Part shown: piece after piece, positions 8,458-15,999 of the stretch
Layout of the letters: every line of letters begins with the position of its first letter
How positions within the stretch are numbered: the first letter of the stretch is position 1
DNA from: an uncultured Lachnospiraceae bacterium
GTDB lineage: Bacteria > Bacillota > Clostridia > Lachnospirales > Lachnospiraceae
DNA: 64,000 nt
Assembly: GCA_902776305.1 (NCBI GenBank)
Contig: CACYPS010000007.1
Location: forward strand, 1-64,000
Direction: 5' to 3'
Position numbers and translations under genes: made by a program
Notes under the pieces: model-generated
What the model was told of the DNA's origin: nothing
The model's input: the letters and a program-made list of their open reading frames with translations, nothing else
Database searches by the model: none

Positions 8458-8889
8458 ATGAACAATTATAACAACAAGAACAGTCATATTGAAATTAACA
8501 ATGAAAAGGAACAGGAGAGCGTGAAGACAAACTCAAATGGGACCCGTTTGTTTGGCATAAAAATTGACACGTTGATTTTACTTCTGCAGGTTGTATTGTA
8601 TATCGATTTACTTCTGTGCTTTGTTGTCACTGACCACTGTTCTTGCAAACCAATCCTGTATTTAGCAGAGATAAGCAGTCAGTTTGATATCGCTATGCAC
8701 TATTTGTTAGGAGCTATTGCTATTTATCGCTTCATAAAAGGGTCCCATTCTCTCTTCAGCTTTCTGTCTATGTTGATTGGAGTTTATTTTGGAATAATGA
8801 CTGTTGTGTCTATTATTGCCTTCGTATTCACGGTGTGGTTTTTCGTTTGTTTACTTCGGCCACCATACTATCCTTGGGATTATTATTAA
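8458..8889 (+). CDS. Small three-helix membrane protein
   Basis: The ATG at 8458 is preceded by AAAAGGAG, so it is preferred over a TTG at 8443. The 143-residue product has a polar Asn/Glu-rich N-terminus, then hydrophobic segments near residues 38-60 (ILLLQVVLYIDLLLCFVV), 77-92 and 100-135 (LIGVYFGIMTVVSIIAFVF). It ends in an aromatic, proline-containing tail. No family is recognised. It follows the lipoprotein gene in the same direction and may be its membrane partner; that is inference from position only. Confidence 0.65.
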   Translation: MNNYNNKNSHIEINNEKEQESVKTNSNGTRLFGIKIDTLILLLQVVLYIDLLLCFVVTDHCSCKPILYLAEISSQFDIAMHYLLGAIAIYRFIKGSHSLFSFLSMLIGVYFGIMTVVSIIAFVFTVWFFVCLLRPPYYPWDYY

Positions 8890-9298
8890 CACCTGCCTAT
8901 AGTTAAAGCGAGGTCATCAAGACTTTCTTTAGCGGATTAGCGGCAGAATAAAATTGAACTGTGAGTCATCAGTACTTAATGGTTTAGAAGCGGTTCAGTG
9001 GGATATCTTGATAAATAGCGAAGGGGAAATAAAACTTAATTTTAGGGACAGGATATGTTGAATTGGATGGAAGATATGGGGTGAGTGTGTTAAAATTAGT
9101 TTGTGCTTGATGGGACATTTCTGTGTTTGTGCTAATAAGATAGTATCAATTGAAATATGTCTAAATTGTGAACAATATGGCCAAACTGTTAAAAACCAAA
9201 AGAGGGCTGTGAAATGGCAATATTTCAAAATATTCTGACAAATATGTGCAGAAATGGAGCTGGAAACCCGCATAGAATCAAGCAATTTTAGGGGTGGG
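8890..9298 (+). promoter_or_regulatory. CRISPR leader region
   Basis: About 400 bases, AT-rich, without a plausible gene. It lies on the side of the array where repeats are perfect, so it should contain the leader and promoter. It starts with the tract shared with 1249-1278 (here 8939-8968). Near its end, 9250-9275, it contains AGAAATGGAG followed by CCCG and ATAG, a degenerate copy of the repeat's 5' half. No convincing -35/-10 pair could be fixed by eye. Confidence 0.6.
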
Positions 9299-10570
9299 GT
9301 AGAAATGGAGTGCGCCCGAGATAGGGCATTGACACAGATGTAGACAATAATTACCGCCACCAAAATTGTAAGAAGTAGAAATGGAGTGCGCCCGAGATAG
9401 GGCATTGACACACATTTGCGGGAACATCGATAATCATTGTATTCATATGTAGAAATGGAGTGCGCCCGAGATAGGGCATTGACACATTCTCTATTTGAAA
9501 TTTAGTTTTGTTGTCAGAGTGGTAGAAATGGAGTGCGCCCGAGATAGGGCATTGACACATTCAATTTTTGTGTCCATATTGCTTCATTTTGCTTTGTAGA
9601 AATGGAGTGCGCCCGAGATAGGGCATTGACACATTTCTGCGACTATATAATTTATAATTTTATTTATGTAGAAATGGAGTGCGCCCGAGATAGGGCATTG
9701 ACACTGGTTACCGCGCAAGGCATGGGTTCGGCATTCTCGGGTAGAAATGGAGTGCGCCCGAGATAGGGCATTGACACCTATTAAGGTTTAGCTCCTTGTT
9801 AAGCGTCCGGGTAGAAATGGAGTGCGCCCGAGATAGGGCATTGACACACCCAAACCTTGACGGGAGCAAAGCTTTCATGTTCTGTAGAAATGGAGTGCGC
9901 CCGAGATAGGGCATTGACACATTTTTTTTCTAAGGGCAGCGATCTCCCCAAGAATGGTAGAAATGGAGTGCGCCCGAGATAGGGCATTGACACGTTGAAA
10001 AAATACTAAAAAGTTAATTCTTACCTTCGTAGAAATGGAGTGCGCCCGAGATAGGGCATTGACACACCGCTTGCCTGTATTCGGAGGCATGTGTTCTACG
10101 GTAGAAATGGAGTGCGCCCGAGATAGGGCATTGACACAATAGCTGCGGCCCGGATTCGCTCTTCGTCTGCTTGTAGAAATGGAGTGCGCCCGAGATAGGG
10201 CATTGACACCTGTTACTGTGCGTCCTTTTGCTGATTTTGTTGTGTAGAAATGGAGTGCGCCCGAGATAGGGCATTGACACCGCCAGAGTGGTAAGACCGA
10301 AGGCTGCCATCCCTCGTAGAAATGGAGTGCGACCGAGATAGGGCATTGACACACCTGTAGCTGCATACCTCTCTGACCACCATTCTTGATGTAGAAATGG
10401 AGTGCGCCCGAGATAGGGCATTGACACCAGGAACGCGCACATCGTCGCCATTCTTGTTTCCGTAGAAATGGAGTGCGCCCGAGATAGGGCATTGACACGA
10501 AGACGGGATAATCCAGACATCCTTCCCGTACTTGTAGAAATGGAGTGCGCCCGATGCAGGGCACGAGCAA
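9299..10570 (+). CRISPR. CRISPR array, 18 repeats and 17 spacers, no cas genes in the window
   Basis: Eighteen 37-base repeats start at 9299, 9375, 9449, 9522, 9596, 9668, 9741, 9811, 9884, 9957, 10029, 10101, 10173, 10244, 10316, 10391, 10462 and 10534. Each begins GTAGAAATGGAGTGCGCCCG and ends GGGCATTGACAC; GCCC/GGGC can form a short stem around GAGATA. The 17 spacers are 33-39 bases and all different. The repeat at 10316 has one C-to-A change and the last (10534) is degenerate in its 3' half. Decay at the right end places the leader on the left, so crRNA is read on the plus strand. Variable spacer length fits type III but does not prove it. The subtype cannot be assigned without cas genes. 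Confidence 0.97.
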
Positions 10571-10637
10571 GAACAATTCTAAAGCTTTGTTCTATAAGTC
10601 CTGTCCTGCCATAATCAGCAAAAACTACAGATTACAA

Positions 10638-10676
10638 CAAAAAGCCCCCGGAGCATCCACTCCGAGGGCTTTTTTC
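10638..10676. terminator. Bidirectional terminator between CRISPR array and Nudix gene
   Basis: AAAGCCC-c-CGGAG pairs with CTCCG-a-GGGCTTT across CATCCA. It has T-runs on the right (plus strand) and A-runs on the left (minus strand), so it can end both the array transcript and the convergent Nudix transcript. Confidence 0.85.
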
Positions 10677-10690
10677 ACTAATATCATATG

Positions 10691-11533
10691 TTATTCCCAC
10701 ATCCCCGACACAAAATACATAAGCGCGCACCACGTATACACCGAGAAATAGTTACCGTGTTCATCGCAGCCCCGCTTCAAAATCTCGCTTGCCTCCTCCT
10801 TCGAAAGCAGCTTGAAGCCGGCAAAGAGTTCGGAACCCACAGCTCCGGTCTGGCTGAGAGCCGAGGTATCTTCCACGGAAATCACTGCGCAGGCAAGCGC
10901 ATTGCTCTCATCTGTCATGCCGGGACTGGAGAAGAGGAGAGGATTGACGACGAAGATGCGGTCTGTCTCTTTCACTACAAGGCCGGTCTCCTCATGAATC
11001 TCCCTGGCAGCAGCTGACAGGATGGCGGCGTCTTGCGGGCGCTGAGTGCTTTTGCTCGTGCAGTTTGCATCTGAAGCGGATTGTGAGGATTCTGCATCAG
11101 CGTTATCAGAATCGGAACCGGCTGATGTTTCCTGAGCCGGTACAGAAGCAAGCTGCGCATCCTCCGGATCGATGAGACCTGCCGGCGGGCTCAGGAGGAA
11201 CTGGCCTGCCGCGGTAACAAGCTGTGCATCCTCCGGATCGATAAGGCCTGCCGGCGGACTCAGGAGGAACTGACCTGCCGGGTAGCGGTATTCATAGGAG
11301 GTGAGGAGTCTGGGAGCGTCATTTGAAATCTTCAGGATGACAAAGCAGCTGACCGCATCCGGAAGCATGGATTTGAATTCTTCGTCGGATTTATGTGCGA
11401 CGAGGTTGTCAAGGGGACGGCGGCTCGCGTCGTAGTAGTGCTTGCCGGGAGCATACTGCAGGTCGAAGACCTTGATGAAGCGGCTCTCCATGAGAGTCTC
11501 AATGTTTTCTTTTCGGATGATGGGTTTTTCCAT
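10691..11533 (-). CDS. Nudix hydrolase (ADP-ribose pyrophosphatase-like) with interrupted Nudix box
   Basis: 280 residues; the ATG is preceded by AAAGGAGGAG. The fold matches ADP-ribose pyrophosphatase-like Nudix enzymes, which cleave ADP-ribose to AMP and ribose 5-phosphate. YEYRYP at 80-85 and PPAGLID precede the catalytic helix AAAREIHEETGL at 174-185. In the family the Nudix box is G-x5-E-x7-RE-x2-EE-x-G. Here 57 residues separate the glycine (119) from Arg177 instead of 13. The excess consists of a Ser/Ala/Asp-rich linker (about 129-166), preceded by an exact-style duplication of 23 residues (AGQFLLSPPAGLIDPEDAQL and three more; DNA period 69, 11149-11280). The catalytic helix is intact, so activity is possible but uncertain. 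Confidence 0.88.
   Translation of the reverse strand: MEKPIIRKENIETLMESRFIKVFDLQYAPGKHYYDASRRPLDNLVAHKSDEEFKSMLPDAVSCFVILKISNDAPRLLTSYEYRYPAGQFLLSPPAGLIDPEDAQLVTAAGQFLLSPPAGLIDPEDAQLASVPAQETSAGSDSDNADAESSQSASDANCTSKSTQRPQDAAILSAAAREIHEETGLVVKETDRIFVVNPLLFSSPGMTDESNALACAVISVEDTSALSQTGAVGSELFAGFKLLSKEEASEILKRGCDEHGNYFSVYTWCALMYFVSGMWE
11149..11280 (-). repeat. 69-bp tandem duplication inside the Nudix gene
   Basis: Two copies (about 11149-11211 and 11218-11280) differ at few bases and keep the reading frame. They duplicate the GLID segment that leads into the Nudix box. Confidence 0.85.
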
Positions 11534-12007
11534 GAGCTCCTCCTTTATGTAATGGGATTTGGGGTTTCAATAAAATATAGAACGCCTCGGCGTTCTTGCC
11601 GCGCATCTTATGGTGCGAAGCACCTTTCTTAATGCGCGGCTGCAATCCGCCGTGCCTAAGAATGCGCAACAGTGATCCAGTGGAGTATTGTGTAGCGGAG
11701 GCTTTTATCTCCAATGCGGGTCTGTATCCCATGTCAGAGACAGGTTTTATTTTGCGCATTCATCATAGACTTACGTCACGAGAACTCTGCGTCAGAGATT
11801 AAAGACAAATTAACAGTTACCGGGCTTTGGCTATCTTCAGTTTTGATATTCATTAAAACTGAAGATACGAAATATCTGCGTCATAGATTAGTTCAAACTT
11901 TGCTCAGAGGTTAACACGAGATCGGATCAGTGATAGTTTACAGATTTCGCTCGCGTGTCTTTGAATGCATAACAATATACCAACGAGCAGTGTATAACTG
12001 AGATAGT
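11534..12007. other. Gene-free gap with dispersed repeats and hairpins
   Basis: Contains a palindrome AACGCCTCGGCGTT (11581-11594) that recurs at 21618 and 61172. A 90-bp block (11717-11806) is shared with 20721-20810. A perfect 13-bp hairpin, TATCTTCAGTTTT / AAAACTGAAGATA (11832-11867), has a 10-base loop and no T-tract. I see no credible gene here. Confidence 0.75.
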
Positions 12008-12493
12008 TTAGAACCCCTCTCTCTGCCTCTTCCTTCTGGCTTCGATACGCTCTTCCGCGCCCTCCCACTTGGCCTGTTCCTCAAATGTCTCGATTTTCAG
12101 GCCATACGGAACCGGAGCCGGTTTGCCGTTCTCGTCGATGCATACTTCAGTCAGGAACGCGCGATTAATCGGCGTGCGCATGCCCGTCTTGGGATCCTCA
12201 ATCCAGGTGTCTACGCGAACTTCGATGGATGTTCTGCCGACATGCGTGACATAGGCAATCATGACGATCGTGTCATTCAGGAAAGCGCCCTTTTTGAATT
12301 CAAGGTGTTCAATCGAGACAGTCGCTACATTCATGCTTGCGTGCCGCATGGCGGCGATGCCGGCGATCTCATCGATCCACTCGAGCAGTTTGCCACCGAA
12401 GAGGCGATTTTGGCCGTTGATGTCCACATAGCGCAGGAGGTGGGTGGCTTCGGTGCGGGAGTAAGTTACGGTTCTGTAGCCTTTTTCATACAT
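12008..12493 (-). CDS. Acyl-CoA thioesterase, hotdog fold (YciA-like)
   Basis: 161 residues behind an AAAGGA site. The sequence YVDINGQNRLFGGKLLEWIDEIAGIAA (residues 22-48) is the hallmark N-terminal part of hotdog acyl-CoA thioesterases: a strand, the N-x-x-G-x-LFGG loop, and the helix with the catalytic Asp. VATVSIEHLEFKKGAFLNDTI and GRTSIEVRVDTWIED continue the sheet. It should hydrolyse acyl-CoA thioesters in the cytoplasm; the preferred chain length cannot be read from sequence. The C-terminal 30 residues (KIETFEEQAKWEGAEERIEARRKRQREGF) are a charged helical tail. It stands alone between the Nudix gene and the phosphatase gene, all on the minus strand. Confidence 0.9.
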   Translation of the reverse strand: MYEKGYRTVTYSRTEATHLLRYVDINGQNRLFGGKLLEWIDEIAGIAAMRHASMNVATVSIEHLEFKKGAFLNDTIVMIAYVTHVGRTSIEVRVDTWIEDPKTGMRTPINRAFLTEVCIDENGKPAPVPYGLKIETFEEQAKWEGAEERIEARRKRQREGF

Positions 12494-12660
12494 GGTGATA
12501 GTCCTTTCAAGAGTAGTGAAATGATTTGTTTAGCCGTTTTGTGAATTAGAAAATCAGTTATGTCTGATAGTATCGTTTTTCAACAAAGACGCCAAAGCGT
12601 TCTTGATATGAGAATAGACCGCAAAAAGAAAGTTTGCACAGGGCAGGGAGCGGTCAAGCC

Positions 12661-13404
12661 TTATTTGTCATCTCTCTCAAGCCCCTCTACATTATCGTCA
12701 AAACACTCGACATACCGTGCCCTCTTCGAAGGCTCGACCCCGCCGAGCATGAGGTGCGGCGTCGCGCCGAACTCGTTGACGCGGAAGGAAGCGATTCCCT
12801 GACGGCGCTCTTCCGTGTAGATGCTGGTGATGCCGGTAGGTGCCGAGACAAATCCATGCCAGAGAGGCATCGGGGAGACACCGATGAGGTGACCTATGAG
12901 AACGCACTCGATTCCGAAATGGCAGACGAGAGCGATGGTATCGTGATTGGAACGGACTGCTCTGTATATGTTGCCGTCGCGCTCGTATCCGTGCTTTGCA
13001 AGCAGAGTATCCAGACCGTCATATACGTACGAGGCCTCTGCGTCAACGCCGCCTTCGTGCATGATGGGGTGGGTGCACCATTTGTCTTTATCATACATTT
13101 CCGGGATTTTGGTCCAGTCGGCGGGACGCCAGTCCCAGGCGATCATTCTTCTGCCGTTTCCGTCCGGGCGAAGGATACGTGGTGGAAACTCCTTGAGCCA
13201 GTCGAGAGTGGTCGCGGTCTTGCCGAGCTTTTCGAGCGAGAAGGAGGCGGTTCGCTGGGCGCGACCGAGCGGGGAGACGTAGAAGTGGTCGATGTTGTAG
13301 CGGTCGATGATGTCCGCGAGCAGCTTCGCTTCCGTGTCGCCGCGTGGGGTAAGCGAGTCATGTTCGTAATCAGGGTCGCCGTGTCGTATGATGATGATTC
13401 TCAA
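12661..13404 (-). CDS. Histidine phosphatase (phosphoglycerate-mutase superfamily)
   Basis: Start chosen at the TTG at 13404 because AAAGGAG lies just upstream and the product then begins directly with RIIIIRHGDPDYE, the RHG catalytic motif with the phospho-accepting His. An upstream ATG would add eight residues ahead of the first strand. SPLGRAQRTASF supplies the second Arg of the phosphate pocket, and VCHFGIECVLIGHLIG near residue 165 the second His. Length about 247. The physiological substrate is unknown; relatives include alpha-ribazole phosphatases and broad phosphatases. It is monocistronic, with the repeat array upstream at 13490. Confidence 0.88.
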   Translation of the reverse strand: MRIIIIRHGDPDYEHDSLTPRGDTEAKLLADIIDRYNIDHFYVSPLGRAQRTASFSLEKLGKTATTLDWLKEFPPRILRPDGNGRRMIAWDWRPADWTKIPEMYDKDKWCTHPIMHEGGVDAEASYVYDGLDTLLAKHGYERDGNIYRAVRSNHDTIALVCHFGIECVLIGHLIGVSPMPLWHGFVSAPTGITSIYTEERRQGIASFRVNEFGATPHLMLGGVEPSKRARYVECFDDNVEGLERDDK

Positions 13405-13489
13405 GGGGGACTCCTTTCTGTAAAGCAAGAGATGTTTCTCACATCATTATATTACAATCCTGCAAAATGTTGAATCTAAAACAAATCAA

Positions 13490-13994
13490 ATACCGAAGTG
13501 AGGGCAAAAAGCTTGAATACTTCGGTAAACCTCCGGCTTCAGGCTCAAAAAGCAAGAATGCAATACCGAAGCGAGAGCAAAAAGCTCGAATACTTCGGTA
13601 AACCTCCGGCTTCAGGCTCAAAAAGCAAGAATGCAATACCGAAGTGAGAGCAAAAAGCTTGAATACTTCGGTAACCGGCGTCTTCAAACTCAAGAAAGCA
13701 AGAATGCAATACCGAAGTGAGAGCAAAAAACTTGATTACTTCGGTAAACCGGCGCCTTCAAGCTCAAGAAAGCAAGAAAGCAATACCGAAGTGAGAGCAA
13801 AAAACTTGATTACTTCGGTAAACCAGCGCCTTCAAGCTCAAGAAAGCAAGAAAGCAATACCGAAGTGAGAGCAAAAAACTTGATTACTTCGGTAACCGGC
13901 GCCTTCAAGCTCAAGAAAGCAAGAAAGCAATACCGAAGTGGGAGCAAAAAGCTCGAATACTTCGGTAACCGTCAGCCCCAAGCCCGAGTAAGCA
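13490..13994. repeat. Seven tandem copies of a 73-bp hairpin-forming unit
   Basis: Units start at 13490, 13563, 13636, 13709, 13783, 13857 and 13930 (spacing 73-74). Each has TACCGAAG, about 21 bases rich in A with AGC/GCT inside, then CTTCGGTA. This makes a perfect 8-bp stem per unit, followed by a linker CCGGC(G/T)(C/T)CTTCA(A/G)GCTCA(A/G)(A/G)AAGCAAG. The linkers are near-identical, so this is not CRISPR. The period is mostly 73, so no reading frame runs through all units. Confidence 0.9.
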
Positions 13995-14000
13995 AGAGAT

Positions 14001-14255
14001 TATTATTCAGCTTCTTTCCAATACAAGCACTTATGAGGCAAACGGTATACTATTCGATCGGTAAACATTCGCAGTCCTGACGAGAAACAAAAACCATTGC
14101 ACTCTGTGTGACCAAGTGTATGCTGTAAGCGACACGCGGGAACACAGAGTGCAGATATGGTTTTTCGTTTCGCAAGACAGGACGAGAGTTTACCGATGAA
14201 TATGTATACCGGTGCCGTAGGAGATGCATACTATGAAAGGTAGCTGAATAGTAAC
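14001..14255. repeat. About 255-bp palindromic element, copy 1
   Basis: The core 14059-14195 (137 bases) is a long imperfect inverted repeat. CGGTAAAC, AAAAACCAT and GCACTCTGTGT on the left pair with ACACAGAGTGC, ATGGTTTTT and GTTTACCG on the right. The flanks, ATTCAGCTTCTTTCC on the left and GGTAGCTGAATAGTAAC on the right, are also inverted. A nearly identical copy lies at 51613-51869. No ORF of note lies inside; it resembles a MITE or a structured RNA. Confidence 0.85.
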
Positions 14256-14295
14256 ATCAAGAGCGAATCAACATAAGGATTTAATACTCAGTTCA

Positions 14296-14323
14296 TTGAC
14301 TTTCACCATACCGCTTCTATAGA
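14296..14323 (+). promoter_or_regulatory. Predicted sigma-A promoter of the BMP lipoprotein gene
   Basis: TTGACT, a 16-base spacer and TATAGA, about 90 bases upstream of the start codon. Confidence 0.55.
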
Positions 14324-14411
14324 ATGAATACTATCTCAATTAAATGACATCAATCACCGTCAGCCCTGCCCTGTGACACTCAGGGTCCGGGCCTATCATA
14401 GGAGGTATGAA

Positions 14412-15743
14412 ATGAGAAAGAAACTTTTAGCTGTCATCATGACCGCAGTCATGGCCGTCAGCCTTGCAGCCTGCGGCGGCAATTCCGCAGGTACGGGAAC
14501 GGACGCTTCAAATGGCTCCGACACAACAGACTCATCCGCCGCAGTAGAATATGTTCCGCTTGAACCCGGAGCTCCTGTCGCAAAAACGGACATGAAGATC
14601 GGTCTCATCTGTGCCGGAAATGAGGAAAATGGCTACGACGCCTCTCACATCGAAGGCCTCACGAAAGCGTGCGAAGATCTCAGCCTGGATACGGGAGCAC
14701 AGCTCATTATAAAGAAGGATATCCCGGAAGACGAGAGCTGCTATAACGCGGTACAGGAGCTTGTGAAGGAGGGGTGCGGGATCATTTTCTCAGATTCATA
14801 TGGTCACCAGAACTATATGCAGACTGCCGCCGTCGAATCCCCCGATGTGGTCTTCGTTGCATGTACAGGCGACACAGCTGCGGCATCAGGACTGACAAAT
14901 TTCAAGAATATTTTCCCGCATGAATTTGAAGCCCGCTATGTATCCGGTGTGGCAGCCGGCATGAAACTTGCGGCGCTGATGGAAGAGGATCCATCTCTTG
15001 ACCCGTATGTAGGCTATGTGGGATCCTTCCCGTATGCGGAGGTCGTATCAGGCATGACCGCATTTTTCCTGGGCATACGCTCCGTCGTTCCGGAAGCGCA
15101 TATGGATGTCGAGTACATCGGATATGAGCATGACTTGGCGGATAAGACTGCAGATGCAAATGCCGCAAATTCTCTCATCTCCAACGGATGTGTTATCATC
15201 GGCCAGTACGATGATTCCACGGAAGTGGCTTCCGCTGTTGAGGCGGCCAATCAGAGTGGTCAGAAGGTCTACTGCGTGGGCTATGATAAAGATTTGAGGG
15301 ATGTGGCTCCGAATGCAGCGCTCACATCCTCAATGAATAATTGGTCTGTTCTGTATGAGAACATGCTTTCCTGCATGATCGAAGGAGAGGTGATCCCTGT
15401 TGATTACTCTGTGGGCGTTGATCAGAATGCAGTTATGATTTCCGAACTCGGTGCTGCGTGTGCGGAGGGTACACAGGAGGCAGTCGATGCGGCGTGGGCA
15501 GGCATCAAGGATGGCACACTTCAGGTTTTTGACACTACCACATTTACATGCCAGGCATCAGATGACGATTCTTACGTGGTGGATGACAACGGGACACTCC
15601 TGTCGGCATACGGCCTTGATGCGGACGGCGACCTCATAAATGATTATGGGGAGGCTGTGATTGACGGGGCATTTGTTGAATCCGAGCTTCGCAGCGCTCC
15701 GTACTTCTCGCTCAGCATCGACGGGATTACTTCACTCGCTTAA
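14412..15743 (+). CDS. BMP-family substrate-binding lipoprotein (nucleoside-type ABC uptake)
   Basis: The ATG at 14412 is preceded by AGGAGG and starts a signal peptide with lipobox SLAAC (Cys21). The mature part matches basic-membrane-protein/Med-type binding proteins: KIGLICAGNEENGYDASHIEGL, then IIFSDSYGHQNYM, then the GVAAGMKLAALMEE and VGYVGSFPYAEVVSGMTAFFLGI segments. These proteins bind nucleosides for ABC uptake. About 443 residues, longer than the usual 330-350 because of a C-terminal extension (ADDDSYVVDDNG, then GLDADGDLINDYG) that may bind calcium or be a spacer. No permease or ATPase gene is next to it. A cytosolic BMP protein is encoded at 21663-23612. Confidence 0.88.
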   Translation: MRKKLLAVIMTAVMAVSLAACGGNSAGTGTDASNGSDTTDSSAAVEYVPLEPGAPVAKTDMKIGLICAGNEENGYDASHIEGLTKACEDLSLDTGAQLIIKKDIPEDESCYNAVQELVKEGCGIIFSDSYGHQNYMQTAAVESPDVVFVACTGDTAAASGLTNFKNIFPHEFEARYVSGVAAGMKLAALMEEDPSLDPYVGYVGSFPYAEVVSGMTAFFLGIRSVVPEAHMDVEYIGYEHDLADKTADANAANSLISNGCVIIGQYDDSTEVASAVEAANQSGQKVYCVGYDKDLRDVAPNAALTSSMNNWSVLYENMLSCMIEGEVIPVDYSVGVDQNAVMISELGAACAEGTQEAVDAAWAGIKDGTLQVFDTTTFTCQASDDDSYVVDDNGTLLSAYGLDADGDLINDYGEAVIDGAFVESELRSAPYFSLSIDGITSLA

Positions 15744-15999
15744 TACTGCTTTGCCGCTTTTTTGATATTAGCCTTAAGGTGAGCGGCATACTGTTCAAGC
15801 GGTAGATAGTTGCAGTTCAGCCATGAATTTCAAGAGCGCCTTGGCGTTCTCGCTGCGATGTGAGTGCCGCGTAAGCTCCTTCTATTTTACGTTAATAGTT
15901 TTAAGTAAAAAAATATTACTTTGCATTTAAGTTCCGTCTTTAATGCTTTATAATTAATGGTACATGGTTCAAAGTAACGTGCCAAGGAAGGATGCCTAC
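15744..15999. other. Intergenic region with element fragments
   Basis: Contains GAGCGGCATACTGTTCAAGC (about 15781-15800), a fragment of the palindromic element family, and AGCGCCTTGGCGTT (about 15837-15850), a variant of the short palindrome seen at 11581. A TATAAT at 15949 may be a -10 box for the next gene; no matched -35 is evident. Confidence 0.5.

Noticed and set aside
8995-10576. Minus-strand ORFs made of repeated MPYLGRTPFL or NALSRAHSIST peptides
   Set aside because: They are translations of the CRISPR repeat and spacers and run through the array in several frames; not genes.
12634-13473. 279-residue plus-strand ORF
   Set aside because: Shadow of the histidine phosphatase gene, which carries RHG and the second His motif on the minus strand.
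13490-13994. Second CRISPR array
   Set aside because: The intervals between the hairpins are near-identical, not unique spacers, so it is a tandem repeat.
13644-14080. Plus-strand ORFs of about 70 residues across the hairpin repeats
   Set aside because: The 73-base period shifts the frame at each unit; there is no ribosome site and the peptide is just repeat sequence.
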